Assembly (NCBI GenBank): GCA_001898405.1
Contig: MKTW01000002.1
Location: 618,175 to 682,174, forward strand
Length of the DNA stretch: 64,000 nt
From: Sphingobacteriales bacterium 44-61
GTDB lineage: Bacteria > Bacteroidota > Bacteroidia > Chitinophagales > Chitinophagaceae
Direction of reading: 5' to 3'
Each line of letters starts with the position of its first letter. The first letter of the stretch is position 1. A program made the position numbers and the translations under genes. Shown here piece after piece: positions 37,912-48,200 of this stretch. The notes beneath the pieces were generated by a model, which worked only from the letters and a program-made list of their open reading frames with translations, was not told where the DNA came from and made no database searches.

Positions 37912-39015
37912 TTATTTCCGTTTTAACTGGGTAAAATCCAGGCTCACCAGTATCGGAAAATGGTCTGAGAATACTACTTCCGGGGACCGGTACTCAACCA
38001 CATCAAATGATTGATCTGCAAACAAATAGTCGATTCTGAGGTTGGGGAAGAGGTGGGCATAGGTTTTCCCCAACCCCGCCCCTTTCCGAACAAAGCAGTC
38101 CTGCTGCCTGCCCTTCAGGGTAAAATAGGCATAAGAGTTCGGGATATCGTCCAGATCAGTACTGGAAATGACCGGATAGGGTGATTCTTTCACTAAAAGG
38201 GCAGCCGAATCTGCCTGAAGGCTCCGCAAGGCATAGGAATTCCGGATCTTCCGTGCAATACTCCTGTCGCCCCTCAGTTTTTTGACACGGGCAAAATCAG
38301 CCTTGCTTAAACCTATTGATTCTAAATGACTTACAAAAACCCGGATCGTGTCTTCCCCTATTTTGATATCACTATATAATATACCTTCGGAATGAGGGCC
38401 GATCTGGTTAGGGAACCACTGGTCCCCTACTACCGGGTATTTGGAGAAAACAGCCAATCCGTACTGGAACGTGCTGTCATGCAACTGCAATGCAGGCCTG
38501 AATGAATAATAAGGGTAACCCATCCGCTGAAGCGCGTCTACGGTCGATTCAAAATAAGCAGGGTTCTTACATTCAAAAAACTCCTGGAAGCATAGAATAT
38601 CCGCCTGTTCCTTTTGAATAAGTTCCAGCATCTGCTTGCGGTAACTGACCCCACCCCGCAATTGTTTATTCCGCTCGTCCCATTTAGATACATTCCAGGA
38701 TAAGACTTTGAGCCGGTTATTTTTTTGCTCAGGCACAGACGAAAAAAAATGGAAGCCGAACGTTACCAACAATGCTTTCAGGCTTAATAATATTACCGCT
38801 GCAGAAAAATATGCCTTCTTTGATCTTCTTACGATCCATACAACCAGGAACAGCAGTTCAATAAAGAACAGGAATGGAAAGGCAAAACCGATAAAGCTGA
38901 TCGGCCAGAAAACAGCCGGGCTGATGAATGGGATTAATGCATTTAATATTAATAGCACGCTAACCGCCCAAAAACAAACCAACACCACGTACCTGATAAA
39001 TTTTCTAATTGTCAT
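37912..39015 (-). CDS. Endonuclease/exonuclease/phosphatase (EEP) family membrane protein
   Basis: The 367-residue protein has about three N-terminal membrane helices (residues 1-95), then an EEP domain with LSWNVSKW, LCFQEFFE (catalytic Glu), FVSHLES, STDLDDIPNS (where the common GDFN motif is changed to TDLD) and VFSDHFPIL. In this family the domain cleaves phosphodiester or phosphate esters of nucleic acids, lipids or inositides; with the periplasmic anchor a lipid or nucleic-acid substrate is possible. It is divergent to 39090. A hairpin (37889-37920) lies around the stop codon but has no T-run. Confidence 0.8.
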   Translation of the reverse strand: MTIRKFIRYVVLVCFWAVSVLLILNALIPFISPAVFWPISFIGFAFPFLFFIELLFLVVWIVRRSKKAYFSAAVILLSLKALLVTFGFHFFSSVPEQKNNRLKVLSWNVSKWDERNKQLRGGVSYRKQMLELIQKEQADILCFQEFFECKNPAYFESTVDALQRMGYPYYSFRPALQLHDSTFQYGLAVFSKYPVVGDQWFPNQIGPHSEGILYSDIKIGEDTIRVFVSHLESIGLSKADFARVKKLRGDRSIARKIRNSYALRSLQADSAALLVKESPYPVISSTDLDDIPNSYAYFTLKGRQQDCFVRKGAGLGKTYAHLFPNLRIDYLFADQSFDVVEYRSPEVVFSDHFPILVSLDFTQLKRK

Positions 39016-39089
39016 AATTCATAAAAAGGAAGTGCTGGTATTCCCTATTTTTAGAAATTAATATTAGTTTTAACGCTAAACTTTTATCC

Positions 39090-40685
39090 ATGCCACTCAA
39101 AGCTGAAAAAATAAAAATATTTCTCTTTTTTTTCGCTTTTTATCTCATTAATCTTACGTACAATTTTTCATCTGCTTCGGATGGCATCACTTACCTGAAT
39201 GAATTTGAATCTTCAACCAATTTATTTCAGCCGCACCATTTGTTTTATCACCTTACTACTTATGTATGGTTTAAATGCATTCATTTCATTTTGCCATTCC
39301 TTGATAATAATTATATCATTGAATCCATCAACATTTTGTGGGGTGCAGGGGCACTCACTGTGTTTTACCTGATATTGCGCCACCGGTTCCAGCTTCCGGC
39401 AAACAAAGCGTTCATAGGCACCCTGCTGCCGGGTTTTTCATTCGGTGTGTGGTTTTACAGCACCAATATTGAAGTGTATGCACCACCGCTGTTCTTCATT
39501 TTTGTTATCGTTTACCTCCTGTCCAAACCGGTGTTGACCCGCAAAGATATCTGGTTGATCATCTTTTCCCATGTACTCGTCATTTTATTTCACCAGGTAA
39601 GCGTATTGCTCACGCCTCCAATATTACTTTCCTTATTTCTCCGCAGAAAGGAAATAAATTTTATCCGTTATTTTCTTCAACATGCGATAGTTGGTGGAGG
39701 TTCTGTTGTGCTGGTATATTTCCTGACCGGTTGGGTGATACTGGGGAATAACGATATGACATCATTCACCAACTGGCTCGAAGGATATACCAATACGCCG
39801 GGCTACTGGTTCCCCCTCAATATTCATACATTGATGAATGCCTGCATCGGGTTTGGCAGGGCCTTCCTCGGTTCGCATTTTGTATTCAAGGTTGGGTTTG
39901 TAGAAAACTATATGCAGGAAAGCTTCTTTTATCACAATCTTGAAGATGAAGTATACCTGGTACGCAATATGTCGGGCACTACTGCCATGATATTACTGGC
40001 ACTTACTGTTCTGTTGATACTTATTGCCGCGTATATGCTCGTAAGAGTATTATTAAGGGCTAAAACCCTCTCCCGGCAGTTCTCTTATATACTGGTACCG
40101 CTGCTTAGTGTGCTTGCAGTATACGTGATCTTCTTTATTTTCTGGATGCCACAGATCGTTGATTTCTGGATTCCGCAGACAGCCCTGGTATGGGCTGTGC
40201 TGGCCGGATGCTGGTTCAACCTTCCCTCCAACCGCAATAAGAAGTCTGCCTATTACACTGTGATAACCCTGGCTGCTCTTTTGCTCGTTATTAATTATTT
40301 CGGCAGCATCCGCTGGTTGAAGAATATCGACAATGATTATTATTATGCAAAAGTAAAAGAGGTCAATACCATATCATCCAATAAAGATATGTTGCTGCTC
40401 CAGGATGGATGGCTGATCAAAAGTTATATCCATCGCTATGCCGTTGCCGGAAATGAATTTATCCCTGAAACCGGAAACGATAAGGAAAGGGCAGCGGTAG
40501 ACAGTTCGCTTCAGCAAACAATGGACAACGGCGGCGCCGTATTATTGTTGAATGATAAGAAATCCTTTTTTCATTCTATCAGTAATTCAACTTACATAGA
40601 CTCATTATTACATGCACCACTTAATAGTGTCGATTCATTGAAAACACCGCTGAACTCAATAAAGATCATCCGGAAAAAGCAATAA
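39090..40685 (+). CDS. Polytopic membrane protein, GT-C-like, unknown function
   Basis: The 531-residue protein has about 12 hydrophobic helices and a soluble C-terminal tail (about 410-531). An acidic segment in the first loop (SASDGITYLNEFE) followed by QPHHLFYHL resembles GT-C membrane transferases, but no family signature is certain. It might be a DUF2723-like or related protein. It is a single gene with an excellent terminator 17 bp after the stop, and it starts divergently from the EEP-family gene 75 bp away. Confidence 0.65.
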   Translation: MPLKAEKIKIFLFFFAFYLINLTYNFSSASDGITYLNEFESSTNLFQPHHLFYHLTTYVWFKCIHFILPFLDNNYIIESINILWGAGALTVFYLILRHRFQLPANKAFIGTLLPGFSFGVWFYSTNIEVYAPPLFFIFVIVYLLSKPVLTRKDIWLIIFSHVLVILFHQVSVLLTPPILLSLFLRRKEINFIRYFLQHAIVGGGSVVLVYFLTGWVILGNNDMTSFTNWLEGYTNTPGYWFPLNIHTLMNACIGFGRAFLGSHFVFKVGFVENYMQESFFYHNLEDEVYLVRNMSGTTAMILLALTVLLILIAAYMLVRVLLRAKTLSRQFSYILVPLLSVLAVYVIFFIFWMPQIVDFWIPQTALVWAVLAGCWFNLPSNRNKKSAYYTVITLAALLLVINYFGSIRWLKNIDNDYYYAKVKEVNTISSNKDMLLLQDGWLIKSYIHRYAVAGNEFIPETGNDKERAAVDSSLQQTMDNGGAVLLLNDKKSFFHSISNSTYIDSLLHAPLNSVDSLKTPLNSIKIIRKKQ

Positions 40686-40701
40686 ACCGTCAAAAAAGAA
40701 G

Positions 40702-40750
40702 GCAATGTCCCGCATACTGTTTTATCAGCCATGCGGGACATTGCTTTTTT
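40702..40750 (+). terminator. Strong Rho-independent terminator
   Basis: A perfect 14-bp stem (GCAATGTCCCGCAT / ATGCGGGACATTGC, 15-nt loop) is followed by TTTTTT at 40745-40750. An A-run on the other side makes it work in both directions in principle. It ends the 39090-40685 transcript. Confidence 0.92.
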
Positions 40751-40852
40751 ACCCGGTGATCATAATGAACAGTTCATCCATTCAATCGGGCATTTCAGTA
40801 CATAAGCGGTTCAGCATCCCCTCAACCCTGTCTATTTTGCGCAAAAAAGCGT

Positions 40853-42139
40853 ATGAGATATAGTATTGTCACCATTATTTTATTGCTGGGTTTCTTTTTC
40901 CAGTCGCAGGCACAACTGGGTGGATTACTGAATAAAGCTAAAAGCAAGGTTCAGCAAAGAGCTGACAAAAAAGTGGACGATGCTATGGAAAAAGGCCTCG
41001 ATAAAGCAGAAGGCAAAAACACCAAAAGCAATAATTCCACTGCTTCCAATAATAACGGTAGCCAGGACGAAGGCAAGCAGGATGAAAATCTTGTAAAAAG
41101 CTACTCCCGGTTCGATTTCATTCCTGGCGACTCGCTGATCTACACAGAAGATTTCCAGCAGGATGAAGTGGGTGAATTCCCTCTTAACTGGAACACTGCC
41201 GGTAAAGGTGATGTAGTAACCCTGAATTCTTTTCCGGGAAAATGGTTGCGTCTTTATGAGAACTCTCTTTATCTCACGTCCAACAAAAAAGCGTTCAGCA
41301 AAAACTTTACGCTGGAGTTTGATCTTATCCTGCAATTAAAAAGCACCGGTTATACTTACCCGATCCTCTCTTTTGGCTTTTTTGCCAGCAATGAAGATTC
41401 TACTACAGATAATAAATTCCTGAGTTATCAGGCGGAGCACCAGTCTGCACAGATCTATTTGCGTCTTGGAGAAGGCAATACCAGTTATACCTACCTGAAC
41501 TCAAACCTGAATAAGAAAACCCTTTTCAGGTCTGAGAACCAGGAACTGTCCAATATTGAAAAGTTCTATAACAAGACCTCCCATATTGCCGTACAGGTGC
41601 AGGAACAACGTCTCCGTATCTGGGTAAATGGAGAAAAGAAATATGATCTGCCTAAAGCGTTGGGTAATGAACATATTTTTAACCAGGTGTTTTTCCATCT
41701 TACTACTTCAAGCTATAAAGATGAAGAGTTAGGATTCTATATCTCCAACCTGAAAGTAGCTACCGGCAAGCCCGATACCCGTCATAAACTGGTGGAAGAA
41801 GGCAAGTTCTCTACCACAGGCATTCTCTTCGATTTCCAAAGTGCTGTTATCAAACCGGAATCTTATGGAGTGATCAAGGAAATTGCCGGCGTATTAAAGG
41901 AAAATGGGTCTATCAAAGTGAAAGTGATAGGCCATACAAGCAGCGATGGTGATGATAAAGCCAATATGGAATTGTCGCAAAGAAGAGCTGCAGCAGTAAA
42001 AGACCTGCTCGTAAAAGAGTTTGGTATTGATGAAACAAGACTTGAAACAGAAGGCAAGGGTGAAACACAACCTATTGCCGATAATAAAACCAAAGAGGGT
42101 AAAACGGCTAATCGCCGCGTTGAGTTTATCAAACTCTGA
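40853..42139 (+). CDS. OmpA-family envelope protein
   Basis: This 428-residue secreted protein has a signal peptide (ending FQSQAQ), a Lys/Asn-rich linker (about 28-75), a jelly-roll-like segment (100-300, FTLEFDLILQL, FNQVFFHLTT) resembling a concanavalin-type fold, and a C-terminal OmpA peptidoglycan-binding domain: GHTSSDGDDKANMELSQRR and TANRRVEF. It probably links the outer membrane or periplasm to peptidoglycan. The start ATG at 40853 is 6 bp after a run of A. Confidence 0.87.
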   Translation: MRYSIVTIILLLGFFFQSQAQLGGLLNKAKSKVQQRADKKVDDAMEKGLDKAEGKNTKSNNSTASNNNGSQDEGKQDENLVKSYSRFDFIPGDSLIYTEDFQQDEVGEFPLNWNTAGKGDVVTLNSFPGKWLRLYENSLYLTSNKKAFSKNFTLEFDLILQLKSTGYTYPILSFGFFASNEDSTTDNKFLSYQAEHQSAQIYLRLGEGNTSYTYLNSNLNKKTLFRSENQELSNIEKFYNKTSHIAVQVQEQRLRIWVNGEKKYDLPKALGNEHIFNQVFFHLTTSSYKDEELGFYISNLKVATGKPDTRHKLVEEGKFSTTGILFDFQSAVIKPESYGVIKEIAGVLKENGSIKVKVIGHTSSDGDDKANMELSQRRAAAVKDLLVKEFGIDETRLETEGKGETQPIADNKTKEGKTANRRVEFIKL

Positions 42140-42177
42140 CCGGAACAGCCCGCACCTTCTACCTTAACCTTAACCTG

Positions 42178-43305
42178 ATGCGAATTCAATTACACTTGCT
42201 GTCACTGGCAGGCGGCCTGCTATGCCTGTCCCTTTCCGCTAAAGACAGTATAAGCCCTGATGTCCCAACAACAGATACCACCGGCAAAGGCAGGCCTGCG
42301 ATCCAGGCCTCCTTTGCCTCATCTGTAGAAAGATTTTATTCCCTGCAAGGTCTTAACCTTCTATTACAATCAAAACAGCCGGCAGGCATGCAATTAGGTA
42401 TTACCCGTGAAGGACGGCCGGTGAATGCCTGGTATTTTCCCGGCACGAGCGATAAGAAAGCTTTGGTGATCGGTGGCATGCATGGCTCGGAATTATCTTC
42501 CATTGAAGTAGCACAGGCATTGATAGAAAAACTTTCCATGAGGGAAGAAAAAACTTATTACTCCGTCATCATCATTCCTTCACTTTTTCCTGATAATGCA
42601 GCCACGGCCATGAAAGTGCCGGAACAGGCCGGCAGTGTATTGAACATCGGCAGATATACCCATGAAGATGCAGTGGACCCCAACCGCCAGATGCCTTCAC
42701 CCGGCAAAGACTATGATGAAGGATCTTTTACTGATCATCTGCACCGGCCTATTGAAACCGAAAACCAATTGCTGCTGCAACTGATCCGGATCTATAAGCC
42801 AGAGCGAATCGCCAATGTGCATGCCATCCGCAATATCAATTACGGAGGCATCTATGCTGATCCGCGTACGGATGAGAACAGCATTGCACTTGGTTATGGA
42901 ACTGACAGCAGCCTGGCTGTTGACATGGCTTCACTGGTGCAGCGGCAACAGGGAAATGTAGCAGGCAACCACCTGGATAAACACCCAACTGCTCTTTATT
43001 ATAAAGATCCTGTGCCGGCACCAAAAGGTCTTTTGCAAAAAAGGAACACCACAGGCTCTGCACTGAAAGCCCATCGTGGCAGCGGAATTTCCATGGGCAC
43101 CTGGGGTACTACAGCGATCAGGGATGAAGAAGACAGCAGCCGGTGCAGAAATGCCATGCGTGTAATTACGATTGAAGTGCCGGGCGCCAAAAGATCATTT
43201 GATTATGCATCAGCATCGCGGCAGGCATTTTTCCGGAAACAGGTGCAGGCGTTCGTGAACGCCGTGGAGGAAGTGTTCCTTGGGGAGCATTACGTGGAAG
43301 AATAG
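42178..43305 (+). CDS. M14 zinc carboxypeptidase-like secreted protein
   Basis: The 375-residue protein has an N-terminal signal-like segment (LLSLAGGLLCLSLS) and the M14 zinc site: GGMHGSE (His102, Glu105), a DPNRQ arginine motif and NVHAIRN (His215), with Glu333 in ITIEVPG as the general-base candidate. M14 proteins of this size are often murein tripeptide amidases or DUF-type peptidases acting on cell-wall peptides. It starts 38 bp after the OmpA gene, which fits a shared envelope role. Substrate is inferred only. Confidence 0.85.
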   Translation: MRIQLHLLSLAGGLLCLSLSAKDSISPDVPTTDTTGKGRPAIQASFASSVERFYSLQGLNLLLQSKQPAGMQLGITREGRPVNAWYFPGTSDKKALVIGGMHGSELSSIEVAQALIEKLSMREEKTYYSVIIIPSLFPDNAATAMKVPEQAGSVLNIGRYTHEDAVDPNRQMPSPGKDYDEGSFTDHLHRPIETENQLLLQLIRIYKPERIANVHAIRNINYGGIYADPRTDENSIALGYGTDSSLAVDMASLVQRQQGNVAGNHLDKHPTALYYKDPVPAPKGLLQKRNTTGSALKAHRGSGISMGTWGTTAIRDEEDSSRCRNAMRVITIEVPGAKRSFDYASASRQAFFRKQVQAFVNAVEEVFLGEHYVEE

Positions 43306-43426
43306 CATTTCATCCAACTTTTCCTTCAACCCACTCTTCCCCTTCTTGATCTCCCTTATGGGTTATCCTACCTTGCGCCATATGCAAACCTTAACCATAA
43401 ACTTTAAAACTCAAAACACGTAAATC

Positions 43427-44011
43427 ATGAAGAAAAAACTACTGGCCATAACAGCCATTACATCTGCTGTTATGATTGCCCTGGTAGCCTGCAATGATCA
43501 GCCTAAAGCCGGTGATGCCGTTGCAATCATCAGTAAAGACAGCCTTATTAAAAGAGGTGAATACCTGGTAGCCACCATCGGTTGTGATGACTGTCATTCT
43601 CCAAAGAAAATGGGTCCCAAGGGTCCTGAGCTTGACCTGGAACACCGGTTTGGCGGCCATATAGCGAATAGCCCTCTTGGCAAAGCTGATCCTTCCGTGA
43701 TGAAGAATGGCTGGCTGCTGTTTAGCCAGGACCTCACAGCCATGATGGGCCCCTGGGGCATTTCCTATGCTGCCAATATCTCCAGTGATGCAAGCGGTAT
43801 CGGCAACTGGTCGGAAGAGCAGTTCATCAAATGTTTGCGTGAAGGCAAAATGAAAGGTATGGATGAAACAAGGCCTCTTCTTCCTCCGATGCCCTGGCAG
43901 AATTTTGGCAAAATGAACGATACAGACCTGAAAGCCATTTTTGCCTATCTGAAAACGACAAAGCCGGTAGAAAACGTGGTGCCGGCCCCCAAACCAATGA
44001 GTGAGTTATAA
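43427..44011 (+). CDS. c-type cytochrome lipoprotein
   Basis: The 194-residue protein has a lipoprotein signal (ALVACN, Cys22) and one haem c site CDDCH (Cys53-His57), with PPMPW (about residue 154-158) offering a possible axial Met. Its size and the C-terminal LKAIFAYLKTTKP motif are typical of mono-haem class I cytochromes found in electron-transfer partners of dehydrogenases. It may accept electrons from a periplasmic dehydrogenase such as that at 17571-19954, but this is inference because the genes are 23 kb apart. Confidence 0.87.
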   Translation: MKKKLLAITAITSAVMIALVACNDQPKAGDAVAIISKDSLIKRGEYLVATIGCDDCHSPKKMGPKGPELDLEHRFGGHIANSPLGKADPSVMKNGWLLFSQDLTAMMGPWGISYAANISSDASGIGNWSEEQFIKCLREGKMKGMDETRPLLPPMPWQNFGKMNDTDLKAIFAYLKTTKPVENVVPAPKPMSEL

Positions 44012-44022
44012 AACAGGACACC

Positions 44023-44154
44023 ATGAAAAGAAAGATCGAGATCGCCGGGTTCCTGGTCTTGTGCTGCTTGGTGATCGCAGTGGCGATACGTGCAGGAGAA
44101 AAGCATGACAGGTGTGATAAATGCGTAACCGCCACCCGCTTCTCACATAAATGA
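44023..44154 (+). CDS. Small single-helix protein with CxxC motif, 43 residues
   Basis: An ATG 11 bp after the cytochrome stop opens 43 codons: a basic start (MKRKIE), a hydrophobic helix (IAGFLVLCCLVIAVAIRA) and a C-terminal RCDKC motif near the end. The close spacing suggests co-transcription with the cytochrome. The CxxC could bind a metal or haem, or serve redox transfer; no family is recognised, and it could be a chance frame. Confidence 0.5.
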   Translation: MKRKIEIAGFLVLCCLVIAVAIRAGEKHDRCDKCVTATRFSHK

Positions 44155-44156
44155 TA

Positions 44157-44184
44157 CAAAAAGCCCGGCCTTAACAGCCGGGCT
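44157..44184 (-). terminator. Terminator between convergent units
   Basis: A perfect 8-bp stem (AGCCCGGC / GCCGGGCT, loop of 7) is followed on the minus strand by TTTTTG, so it terminates transcripts arriving from the hemerythrin side; on the plus strand the tail (AAATTATTG) is weak but may still help the cytochrome unit. Confidence 0.75.
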
Positions 44185-44214
44185 AAATTATTGTTGATGG
44201 GTCCCAGGCAAGCC

Positions 44215-44322
44215 TTACAGCAGCGAACCGATGCTTGTATACATTTGCTCCCTGGGGTTCCTTTTTACCAGAAGAGTGGCGGCAATCACCGCTACCTCCA
44301 ATAATGTCAGTATATTCCTCAT
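44215..44322 (-). CDS. Possible small membrane protein, 35 residues
   Basis: An ATG at 44322, 45 bp after the hemerythrin gene stop, opens 35 codons with a hydrophobic helix (ILTLLEVAVIAATLLV) and a charged, polar tail (KRNPREQMYTSIG). The minus-strand terminator lies 31 bp past its stop. Gene order, spacing and terminator support a short real gene, but there is no recognised family. Confidence 0.4.
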   Translation of the reverse strand: MRNILTLLEVAVIAATLLVKRNPREQMYTSIGSLL

Positions 44323-44367
44323 TGCTTATCGTTTTAATTTATACTACAATCTATTTGCCATGAACCC

Positions 44368-45057
44368 CTACGGGTTAGTTAAAATGGCGGCAGTTTTACC
44401 CAGTCCTTTCATCACCTGGCGGAAGCGCTGCTCAGCCAGTTCTTCTTTGGCACAGTCCAGTAATGACAGATAAATGAACTCCGGCGTTGCAGCTTCCACT
44501 TGTTTTAACCAGCCGGTGATCTCAGGCACGTTGAGGCCACGCAGCATCCATTTGTTTGATTGTGCAATAATGGACGGCGGTAGCTTCGCTACGATCTGCC
44601 CGGTGATGCCTCCCAGTTCTTCGTCTGAATAATAACGCCAGAGTATGGGGTTCAGCACTTCTTCTTCCAGCGCCATGTGTTCCAGGTTGAATACCATGAA
44701 GCGGGTAAACGACCGACTGATTGGTGACGCCAGTGCAGCTTTTCCGGTAATGACAGGTGCAGTTTCATAGGCGGTCAATGCAGCTGCAAGCGCTTCGCCC
44801 AGTTCATGATCTTTTACATGCTCCTGTTCAAAAGCATCGGCAACAGAAGGCTCGTAGGTTTTAATGGCGGGGAAAACAAAATTGTCTTCGCTATGTGCAT
44901 GCTTTTCGAAAAAGAAAATCACATCACGGATCCGGCTGATCGTTTCCGCAGCTTCTTCCACATTCCAGAAATCAGTGTGCTGCACCATGGTGGCTGTGTC
45001 GTACAAAAGAACTCTTAGTCCTTTATGTATCTGATTGAACATGTTGTAACGTTGCAT
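44368..45057 (-). CDS. Hemerythrin HHE-domain protein
   Basis: The 229-residue protein has a four-helix HHE pattern: an early IHKGLRVLLYDT, then HAHSEDNFVFPAI, EQEHVKDHE and FNLEHMALEEEVL, supplying the His and Glu ligands expected for a di-iron site. The remaining C-terminal part (about 145-229) is helical. Such proteins bind O2, NO or iron in stress response. It is a stand-alone minus-strand gene with a possible small downstream partner. Confidence 0.82.
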   Translation of the reverse strand: MQRYNMFNQIHKGLRVLLYDTATMVQHTDFWNVEEAAETISRIRDVIFFFEKHAHSEDNFVFPAIKTYEPSVADAFEQEHVKDHELGEALAAALTAYETAPVITGKAALASPISRSFTRFMVFNLEHMALEEEVLNPILWRYYSDEELGGITGQIVAKLPPSIIAQSNKWMLRGLNVPEITGWLKQVEAATPEFIYLSLLDCAKEELAEQRFRQVMKGLGKTAAILTNP

Positions 45058-45266
45058 AAAAAAGGTTTAATGGTAATGATTTGTCCGGGCAAAAATGAAC
45101 CAGGAACGGGCGAACAGCAAATAAGTGCAGGATGAAGTGCCATAATCCATTAACGAATTGCAGACAGGATGAAAGAAATGTCCACAAATCATCCGCCGGT
45201 TTGATCAATTCATCCCTGCCAGCCACAATTCAACTGCCGGAACTCCCAATTTGCAAGGCGATTAAT

Positions 45267-45274
45267 TATATTTG
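45267..45274 (+). promoter_or_regulatory. Putative -7 promoter element
   Basis: TATATTTG matches the Bacteroidota housekeeping -7 consensus TAnnTTTG. It lies 20 bp upstream of the propeller-sensor start. The nearest TTTG (45250-45253) is too close (13 nt) to be a standard -33 box, so this is tentative. Confidence 0.4.
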
Positions 45275-45293
45275 GTCGCTTTAAACACACACT

Positions 45294-48200
45294 TTGTCCC
45301 ACCGTCTTTATATCCTTTTTCTTTTCCTGTTTTTATCCTGGCAATTGCATGGCCAGGACGTCAAGCAGTATTCCTTCACCCATTACAGCACTTCAGGAGG
45401 ATTGGCTTCCAATGAAACCACTTCCGCCAAGCAGGATGAGACCGGGTATATGTGGATCGGGACCAATAATGGCCTGCAGCGCTTCGACGGTTCCCGGTAT
45501 ATCACTTTCCGCCGCTCGAAAAATGACACCACTTCCATTCCGCACAACTATATACAGCAGATCCTCTTTGACAAACAAAAAAAAATGTGGCTGCTGACAG
45601 CCGATGGGAAAGTCGGCATTTTTGATACAAAGACATTCAAGTACCGCGAAGTGCCGGTAAAACTGCGGCCGGAAGTTATCCGGGTCGGTGAAAGATGCCT
45701 GCTGGAAGATGAAGAAGGCAACCTGTTCATCGTTTATATCCACCAGGATTTTGTAACACTGAATAAAGAAAGAACACAATTTTCCCGGGAGTACAATTTT
45801 ATTCCCATTCCTGAAGACACCAAAACCGTCAGCATTGAGCAGCAGCCCGGCACATCCAATTACTGGATCGGCAGAAAGGATGGATTTGTCGTTTACAACA
45901 CACAAACCAGGCAGTTTAGCCGCCCCGGCGAACACACCCCCGGCAACCCGTTGATAGAGCAGTTCGGGAAAATTGAATTCCCGCGTAACCTTTTTTTTGA
46001 TAAGCAGGGCCGTCTGTGGTTTGATAGCTGGATCGGGGGAAAGCCGCTGATATTCCTGTATGATCTGGCCCGCAAAGAACTTTTACTGGATGCTTACGAC
46101 CTGAATATTGAAGACTATCATGAAACCCGCGGGTATCTTCAACAAAAAGATGGCACTATCTGGATATGCGGTCTTGGTGTATTTGCCAGGTACATGGAAA
46201 AAGAAAAAAAGTTTCAGCGTGTTGAAAATACTTATCACAATGAGCAAAGCATAACCTTCGAGATCATTTTTGATTTTTTTGAGGACCGGGAAGACAATAT
46301 CTGGATCGCTACCAGTAATAATGGTGTATACCGGTTCACTCCTGCTGCTCAGTTCTTCACTAACATTCCTCACGTTAACCGGGTAAACAATACACCCGGC
46401 AAAGGTTCCATCCTTTCGTTCTTCCGCACACGCAAAGGAACACTACTGGCCGGAGCCTGGAGTGAAGGCCTTTATCACTATGATAAGGATTTCAATCTCA
46501 TTCCTCTTAATATAAAAGGATTCAGTGAAAAGCAATCGCCCTGGATGTGGAGCATGTACCCCTCCCGCGATAGTGATTTTGTATGGATGGGATCACAACC
46601 AGGGGTCTATCACATTAACCTGGCTGACCGTTCTTATAAATATTATAACCCTCCTGCCTTAAAAAACAGAACAATCCGCCAGATAGCAGAAGACCGGTTT
46701 GGCAATCTTTGGATCGGCACGCAAAGCCTGGGTTTATTCAAATGGACAGCGGCCAATGGGAAAAAGAATTTTGATAATGGCATCAGTTATTTTCCTGGTT
46801 TCCCTGTTGCGCAAGTACTGAAGATATTCATTGATAAGCAAGGTATCGTTTGGGTTGGCACGAATGGTTATGGCGTGTATGCGATCGACCCTGCTACAGA
46901 CAAAGTGATCGCCCACCTGGGAACGGAGGAGCCTGCAGAAAGAAAACTGCTCGCTCTTTCATCGTCCGCCATTACGCAGTATGACGACAGCACCGTTGTG
47001 ATAGGCTCCGGTGGCTTGTTGTTTTATAATACACGGCAGCAGAAACTCACCCGCACCATTCCCTTGCCTCAATCTGCTCCCGGCTATATTACTGCTATTG
47101 AAAAAGACCGCCAGGGTTATGTATGGGTATCTTCCACCAGCGGCATTTTCAGGGTCAATCCCCGCAATGGCATCTTCATCCATTTCGATCGTATCGACGG
47201 AATTGCCAACGACAAGTTTATAGAGGCCTCTTCTTATGTGCTCCCTGATGGAAGGATCATCTTTGGGTCAGACAACCAGATCGTACTTTTCAACCCTGAA
47301 GAAGTAAAGATCAATAACCCTTCTCCGGATATTGCGATCACCGGCATCAAGGTGATGAACAAACCTTTGCAGGTAGATTCTTTATTGAAAGCCGGCACAG
47401 CTGAATTAAAAGCAGATGAAAATTCTTTGACCATTGAATTTTCTGGACTGAGCTACAACAGCACTTATATCATCAGCTATAAACTGGAGGGCCTTGATAA
47501 GGAATGGAGAATGGCCGATAATACCAACCAGGCGATCTATACTTACCTGCCTGCAGGCAAATACACTTTCCTGGTCAGAAGTGAAGATGCAGAAGGAAAT
47601 ATTGGAAAAAACATTACCCGCTTATCGATTGTGGTGCGCCCTCATTTCTGGCAAACCTGGTGGTTTTACAGCATGCTGGTCTTGCTGGCCATCGTTGTGC
47701 TTTACTGGATCGACAGGGAAAGGGTGGCGCGGCTGAAAGACCTGGAAAAAGTAAGGACTGAGATCGCCAACAACCTGCATAAGGATGTGACCACAACGCT
47801 CAGTCATATCAACCTGCTGGGAGAAATGGCCAAAATAAAAGCAGACAAAGACATCAACCGGTCAAAAGAATATATTGACCAGATCAGCAGCAAGAGCCAT
47901 AACATGATCATTGCAATGGATGATATTCTATGGAGCATCGATCCCGAGAACGACAGCATGGAAAAGACCCTGTTGCGCATGATGGAATTCACCGATGCGT
48001 TAAAACACCGGCATAGCGCAGTTATCGAACTGGTAGTAGATAAAAATATACGTTTGCTGAAGCTTGACATGAAAGTGCGTAATGAATTCTTCCTGATCTT
48101 TAAAGAAGGGCTCCGCATGATCGTACAATACGGGGGAGGAAGGGATACACTGATCAATATCGATCTGTTCCGGAACAAACTCTCACTGAAACTGCAGGAT

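Noticed and set aside
37889-37920. Hairpin around the stop of the EEP-family gene
   Set aside because: The stem contains mismatches and a bulge and there is no T-run on the minus-strand side, so it is not a convincing terminator.
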